NCBI GenBank assembly: GCA_031366005.1
Contig: JANLZB010000029.1
Coordinates: forward strand, 26,206 to 90,205
Source of the DNA: JANLUX01 sp031366005
GTDB lineage: Bacteria; Bacteroidota; Bacteroidia; AKYH767-A; OLB10
Length of the DNA: 64,000 nt
Reading direction: 5' to 3'
Part shown: positions 60,604 through 64,000 of the stretch, piece after piece
Layout: every line of letters starts with the position of its first letter
Numbering within the stretch: position 1 is the first letter of the stretch
Made by a program: the position numbers and the translations under genes
Notes under the pieces: model-generated
What the model was told of the DNA's origin: nothing
Database searches by the model: none
Seen by the model: the letters and a program-made list of their open reading frames with translations, nothing else

Positions 60604-61106
60604 ATCATCTCGAAATAATAAAAAATAAGATCCAGAACATTGAAAGAGCTACCTCCACAATACAACAATGGCGGGTTGAAAAATGTAAGATTGTTTTCAC
60701 AAATGGTTGTTTTGATATTCTGCACCTTGGGCATATTGATTATCTCGCAAAAGCTGCCGATTTAGGTGATAAGCTAATAATAGGTGTCAATACAGATGCT
60801 TCTGTTTCCAGGATTAAAGGTCCTTCACGTCCTATCAGTGATCAGATGTCAAGAGCAATGGTGCTGGCTTCGCTTTCGTTTGTTTCTTTAATAGTTTTAT
60901 TTGATGATTCTACTCCTTACAATCTTATTAAGCATGTTCAACCGGATGTGCTAGTAAAAGGAGCGGACTATAAGATTGAAGAGATTGTAGGTTATGATAT
61001 AGTTACAGCTAAGGGAGGTAAAATCATTACACTTAATTACCTCGCTGGTTATTCAACTTCAGGCATTGAAAAAAGAATTCTGGAAAAAAATAAATCACAT
61101 CTGTAA
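60600..61106 (+). CDS. rfaE2: D-glycero-beta-D-manno-heptose 1-phosphate adenylyltransferase
   Basis: 168 residues of the cytidylyltransferase-like fold. 'FTNGCFDILHLGHIDYLAKAADLGDKLIIGVNTDASVSRIKGPSRPI' (H-x-G-H nucleotide motif) and 'VLVKGADYKIEEIVGYDIVTAKGGKIITL' match the HldE C-terminal domain. It activates heptose for LPS core or other heptose polymers. It is not fused to the kinase domain here. ATGA overlap with the gene before. Confidence 0.9.
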   Translation: MNHLEIIKNKIQNIERATSTIQQWRVEKCKIVFTNGCFDILHLGHIDYLAKAADLGDKLIIGVNTDASVSRIKGPSRPISDQMSRAMVLASLSFVSLIVLFDDSTPYNLIKHVQPDVLVKGADYKIEEIVGYDIVTAKGGKIITLNYLAGYSTSGIEKRILEKNKSHL

Positions 61107-61127
61107 TGTTTTTCGAATATTTCATGT

Positions 61128-61135
61128 TACTTTTG
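61128..61135 (+). promoter_or_regulatory. -7 element of the 61173 lipoprotein gene
   Basis: TACTTTTG (TAnnTTTG) lies 37 bases before the ATG at 61173, implying a leader of about 30 bases. The -33 TTG is not clear. Confidence 0.4.
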
Positions 61136-61172
61136 AGAAACCCTTCGTACATATACCTAAAATTTTGAAACT

Positions 61173-61592
61173 ATGAAAAAACTACTTTATGTCCTTAGCC
61201 TTTGCTCATTCCTGTTGACAGGATGTGATAATAAAGACTTACTTCAATCAGAAGATAAAATTCGCGGACAATTAGAAAACAAAAACTGGAAGAGGATTCC
61301 TGCCACTCCTGATCCCAGCAAAGATTTTCATGAGATATGGACCTTTAAAGAGGGAAAGTTGGTGATTGCTAAAGACAGTACTGACTTAAACGGTACTTAT
61401 TCTGTTGACACTAAATTTTCTGCAAGCTATGTTTCCTTTTTAGGATTTCCTCAGCTTCATAACTTAGTTGGGCTTGATTATACAAACCTGAATATTAAAT
61501 GGACGATTGCAGAGATAAATAATAATGTTCTATATCTGTCTGCTTCAAATGAAACCGGTACTATTAAATCACTTGAATTTGTAGTGCAATAA
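61173..61592 (+). CDS. Small lipocalin-like lipoprotein
   Basis: 139 residues. The lipoprotein signal is MKKLLYVLSLCSFLLTGC, with Cys18 as the modified residue. 'IWTFKEGKLVIAKDSTDLNGTYSVDTKFSASYVSF' and 'NIKWTIAEINNNVLYLSASNETGTIKSLEFVVQ' have the alternating strand pattern of lipocalin-like domains common in Bacteroidota. The ligand is unknown. It has its own promoter element and is followed by a strong terminator. Confidence 0.7.
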   Translation: MKKLLYVLSLCSFLLTGCDNKDLLQSEDKIRGQLENKNWKRIPATPDPSKDFHEIWTFKEGKLVIAKDSTDLNGTYSVDTKFSASYVSFLGFPQLHNLVGLDYTNLNIKWTIAEINNNVLYLSASNETGTIKSLEFVVQ

Positions 61593-61614
61593 AAATTCTT
61601 TAAACGCTATTTTT

Positions 61615-61646
61615 AACTCCCGGCAGAATGACCGGGAGTTTTTTTT
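61615..61646 (+). terminator. Rho-independent terminator after the 61173 gene
   Basis: AACTCCCGG (61615-61623) pairs with CCGGGAGTT (61632-61640), a 9-bp G/C-rich stem with an 8-base loop, followed directly by eight T (61639-61646). It is 22 bases after the lipoprotein stop. This is the clearest intrinsic terminator in the window. Confidence 0.88.
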
Positions 61647-61692
61647 ACAAAATTATTCGGCTACTGAAGGCTTAAAATATTTCGAAAAAAAA

Positions 61693-63855
61693 TCAGTCAT
61701 TCACCAGCTGCATTTCATCCACCAGATACGTGGCTCCTGCAAATTTATCAATGATAAAAAGTGTGTAACGAATATCAAGTGTTATATTTCTGCATATTTC
61801 CGGATTGAAATCAATATCACTCATCGTACCTTCCCACACACGATCGAAGTTAGTTCCCAGTAAATGTCCTTTGGCATTCAGCACCGGACTTCCTGAGTTA
61901 CCACCTGTGGTATGATTGGTTGCGATAAACGCTAAAGGCATTGTTCCGTTCACTCCATATCTGCCATAATCTTTTTGATTGTAAAGCTGAATAAGTTTTG
62001 CCGGAACATCAAACTCTTCATCCTTCGGTTTATATTTTTCTATCACACCTTCAAGTGTGGTGTAAAAAGTATAATCAACTCCATCACGCGGATGATATGG
62101 TTTTACATTTCCATAAGCTATGCGTAAAGTAAGATTGGCATCAGGATACATTTTTTTACCATCTGCCATTTCCCGTTGTGCCTGCATATATAACCTGTTG
62201 AGTTTTGCTAAACGATTATTTCTAACAGTTACTGTAGGAGCAATTTTAATTTGATAAGCAGAAGTAATATTTTCTGCAAGTATCCATGCGCGATCGGTAG
62301 CAAGTTTTTTTGAATTCTTTTTTGTGGGATCAGATAATACCTTTTTTATGTTGTCCATTGAAGAAAAAACAGAGTGCTTAAAAATTTCATCAGCATACGC
62401 TGCATAATCGTTATTGAATTTTGCTTTTATTTCCATCAATGCAGAAGGCTTTAATGAATCAACAACATTATCATTATATAATTTAAGCAATACTGCCATT
62501 ACTTTCTTATCAGTAGGAACATCATAATCTTTAAAGAAAATTTCTGCTGCTTTTAATAACTTTTCAGTTTCCGCTTTGATTGCTTTTTCATCACGGTTTT
62601 TTGCTTTGCTCAAATCAATTAGCTGGCTGAAACCGGTTGCATAATTTATAATCTCAATACCCAATCCTGCTTCAGCATAAAAATCATTGGCTGTAATATA
62701 TGGAGTGAATCCTTCATACACTTGCCTGAAATCATTTAACAGGTTTCCATACTTTGCTTTACGCGATGCATCTTTATTTACCCACACAGCAAAATCTTTT
62801 TCTTCCTCTTGTTTCTTTTGCACGGTATTGCTTCTTATTAAACCACTCGCTTCACCCTGCCATTTTTTCCATCCGTTAGCCACTCCACTTTTCTTTGAAG
62901 AATACTGAATGTGTATTTTCTCATCATTGCGCATTGCTTCTTCAATGATTGCAAGACGCTGATCACGCACTTTAACGCGATTGGGATTACTCACGTTTGC
63001 AATTATATCCACAGCAAATGAAGTTAAATATTCCTGTGTCCGACCGGGAAAGCCATACACGAAAGTGAAGTCATCTTCTTTAACTCCACTCACACAAATC
63101 GGGAAAAAATATTTGGGATGAAAAGGAACATTGTCTGCATTGTAGTCGGCAGCTTCATTATTTTTATTTGCATAAATGCGGAACAATGAGAAATCTCCAT
63201 TGTGCCGTGGCCACATCCAGTTATCTGTATCTCCTCCAAAACTGCCGATTGAAAGCGGTGGCGCACCAACCATCCTTACATCTTTAAAAGTTTCTGTAAC
63301 GATGAGGTAAAAATCATTACCATTAAAAAATGATTTGACTTTAGCTTCATAATGCGTGCCTTCCACTGCTTTCTTTTCTAATTGAAATGCCGCCTGTTTT
63401 ATTTTTTCGTTTCGCTGTTCCTCAGTCATTGAATCATTCAGCACTTTCATTATTTCGTTGGTGACATCATTCATCCGTACAATAAAAGTTGCAGTTAATC
63501 CAGGACAAGCAAGTTCTTCATTCCTGTTCATCGCCCAAAATCCATCACGCAAATAATTATGCTCTAAACTACTGTGTGCCTGAATTTGAGAATGACCGCA
63601 ATGATGATTTGTAAGAATTAATCCCTGGTCAGAAATTATTTCACCAGTGCATTTTCCATCAAACAAAAGCACAGCATCTTTTATACTGTTTTTATTGACG
63701 CTATAAATTTCTTCTGCAGTAATTTTTAATCCTTTGATTTGCATTTCCTGTTCGTTGAGTTGCTTTAATAACATGGGCAACCACATGCCTTCATCGGCAG
63801 CTGCATGAAATATTCTGAAGAATAAAATAATGAGAAGAGAAATTTTAATTTTCAT
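61693..63855 (-). CDS. S46-family dipeptidyl-peptidase, DPP11-type (acidic P1)
   Basis: 720 residues. The signal peptide ends near HAAADEG (about residue 20). The trypsin-like catalytic His is H85 in 'ILTNHHCGHSQ' and the nucleophile is S654 in 'TTGGNSGSPVLN'. 'SIGSFGGDTDNWMWPRHNGDFSLFRIY' (Asp region) and 'PEICRNITLDIRYTLFIIDKFAGA' are S46 signatures. The residue 18 positions after the Ser is R672 in 'TNFDRVWEG'. At this position DPP7 has Gly and DPP11 has Arg, which selects Asp or Glu at P1. It releases dipeptides from the N-terminus of peptides in the periplasm, for amino-acid growth. The upstream gap holds a palindrome. Confidence 0.9.
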   Translation of the reverse strand: MKIKISLLIILFFRIFHAAADEGMWLPMLLKQLNEQEMQIKGLKITAEEIYSVNKNSIKDAVLLFDGKCTGEIISDQGLILTNHHCGHSQIQAHSSLEHNYLRDGFWAMNRNEELACPGLTATFIVRMNDVTNEIMKVLNDSMTEEQRNEKIKQAAFQLEKKAVEGTHYEAKVKSFFNGNDFYLIVTETFKDVRMVGAPPLSIGSFGGDTDNWMWPRHNGDFSLFRIYANKNNEAADYNADNVPFHPKYFFPICVSGVKEDDFTFVYGFPGRTQEYLTSFAVDIIANVSNPNRVKVRDQRLAIIEEAMRNDEKIHIQYSSKKSGVANGWKKWQGEASGLIRSNTVQKKQEEEKDFAVWVNKDASRKAKYGNLLNDFRQVYEGFTPYITANDFYAEAGLGIEIINYATGFSQLIDLSKAKNRDEKAIKAETEKLLKAAEIFFKDYDVPTDKKVMAVLLKLYNDNVVDSLKPSALMEIKAKFNNDYAAYADEIFKHSVFSSMDNIKKVLSDPTKKNSKKLATDRAWILAENITSAYQIKIAPTVTVRNNRLAKLNRLYMQAQREMADGKKMYPDANLTLRIAYGNVKPYHPRDGVDYTFYTTLEGVIEKYKPKDEEFDVPAKLIQLYNQKDYGRYGVNGTMPLAFIATNHTTGGNSGSPVLNAKGHLLGTNFDRVWEGTMSDIDFNPEICRNITLDIRYTLFIIDKFAGATYLVDEMQLVND

Positions 63856-63905
63856 AAGAGGATTTTAAGCGAATAAAAATAATCGTTTTGCGATGCGTTC
63901 CCGTG

Positions 63906-63980
63906 TCGTCATGCTGAACTTGTTTCAGCATCGCTACAGTACTCAGGATGGAAGATGCTGAAACAAGTTCAGCATGACGA
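63906..63980. repeat. Perfect 27-bp palindrome at the window's right end
   Basis: 63906-63932 and 63954-63980 are exact reverse complements over 27 bases with a 21-base loop; the ends read TCGTCATGCTG and CAGCATGACGA. Its outer TCGTCAT equals that of the elements at 3331 and 8268. It lies 51 bases upstream of the S46 peptidase start and may be outside any transcript. Confidence 0.85.
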
Positions 63981-64000
63981 AATCCCACAAAAAAAGCGCA

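Noticed and set aside
1..64000. CRISPR arrays, tRNA, rRNA and insertion sequences
   Set aside because: No regularly spaced repeats, no tRNA-like T-loop/acceptor pattern, no rRNA-like stretch and no transposase were seen by eye; a tRNA or CRISPR search program would settle this.

Overview
This AT-rich window looks like chromosomal DNA of a member of the Bacteroidota. The evidence is two proteins with C-terminal type IX secretion (T9SS) sorting domains, an S46 dipeptidyl-peptidase, a DUF4270 lipoprotein beside glmS, promoters of the form TTG-N20-TAnnTTTG, and gene starts with no recognisable Shine-Dalgarno sequence. The order or genus cannot be fixed from this sequence. I saw no rRNA, tRNA, CRISPR array or insertion sequence. 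Short palindromic repeats are common in the gaps between genes.

Layout. 1-8.8 kb: the end of an unknown gene, an encapsulin-type ferritin (EncFtn), small proteins, an outer-membrane protein, an rRNA-methyltransferase-like protein, gltX, a decayed MNT-HEPN toxin-antitoxin pair, a Uma2 protein, glnS and folB. 8.8-18.5 kb, all on the minus strand: a secreted M4 metalloprotease, a secreted Bacteroidota surface-type protein, a TPR histidine kinase, a giant T9SS BNR-repeat protein and a NarL-type response regulator. 18.7-23.7 kb: rnr, a sulfotransferase and a secreted protein made of YwqK/MORN-like repeats. 23.7-24.4 kb: a 750-base non-coding gap with an AT-rich tract, three copies of TGTTGATAA and two palindromes. 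It is a speculative origin candidate. 24.4-29.8 kb: rpiB, a thioredoxin and a wza-wzc-wzx exopolysaccharide export set. 29.8-38.4 kb: a mixed block with a PolX whose polymerase site is degenerate, a GH3-type acyl-amido ligase, a deoxynucleoside kinase, an M48 protease, an AspH-like hydroxylase and a methyltransferase.

38.8-47.8 kb: a compact plus-strand polysaccharide operon containing an epimerase, five glycosyltransferases, an O-antigen polymerase/ligase-like protein, asnB and a WcaF-type acetyltransferase. An intact MNT-HEPN toxin-antitoxin pair follows and is bracketed by a repeat of the acetyltransferase gene's 3' end. 48.6-52.5 kb: cysC-cysD-cysN-cysQ for PAPS synthesis and PAP turnover, followed by a MazF/PemK toxin pair. 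With the sulfotransferase near 21-22 kb, this suggests that the cell may make a sulfated surface polysaccharide. 53-61.6 kb: an L,D-transpeptidase, glmS, DUF4270 and a GT5-like half-protein on the minus strand, divergent from panC-panD-ybhN-rfaE2 and a small lipoprotein. 61.7-63.9 kb: an S46 peptidase whose specificity residue is Arg, as in DPP11.

No single unmistakable new system was found. The best leads are the wcaF-end duplication around the MNT-HEPN cassette, the decayed HEPN gene beside an intact MNT gene, the origin-like gap, the EncFtn without a cargo-loading tail, and the families of palindromic repeats.
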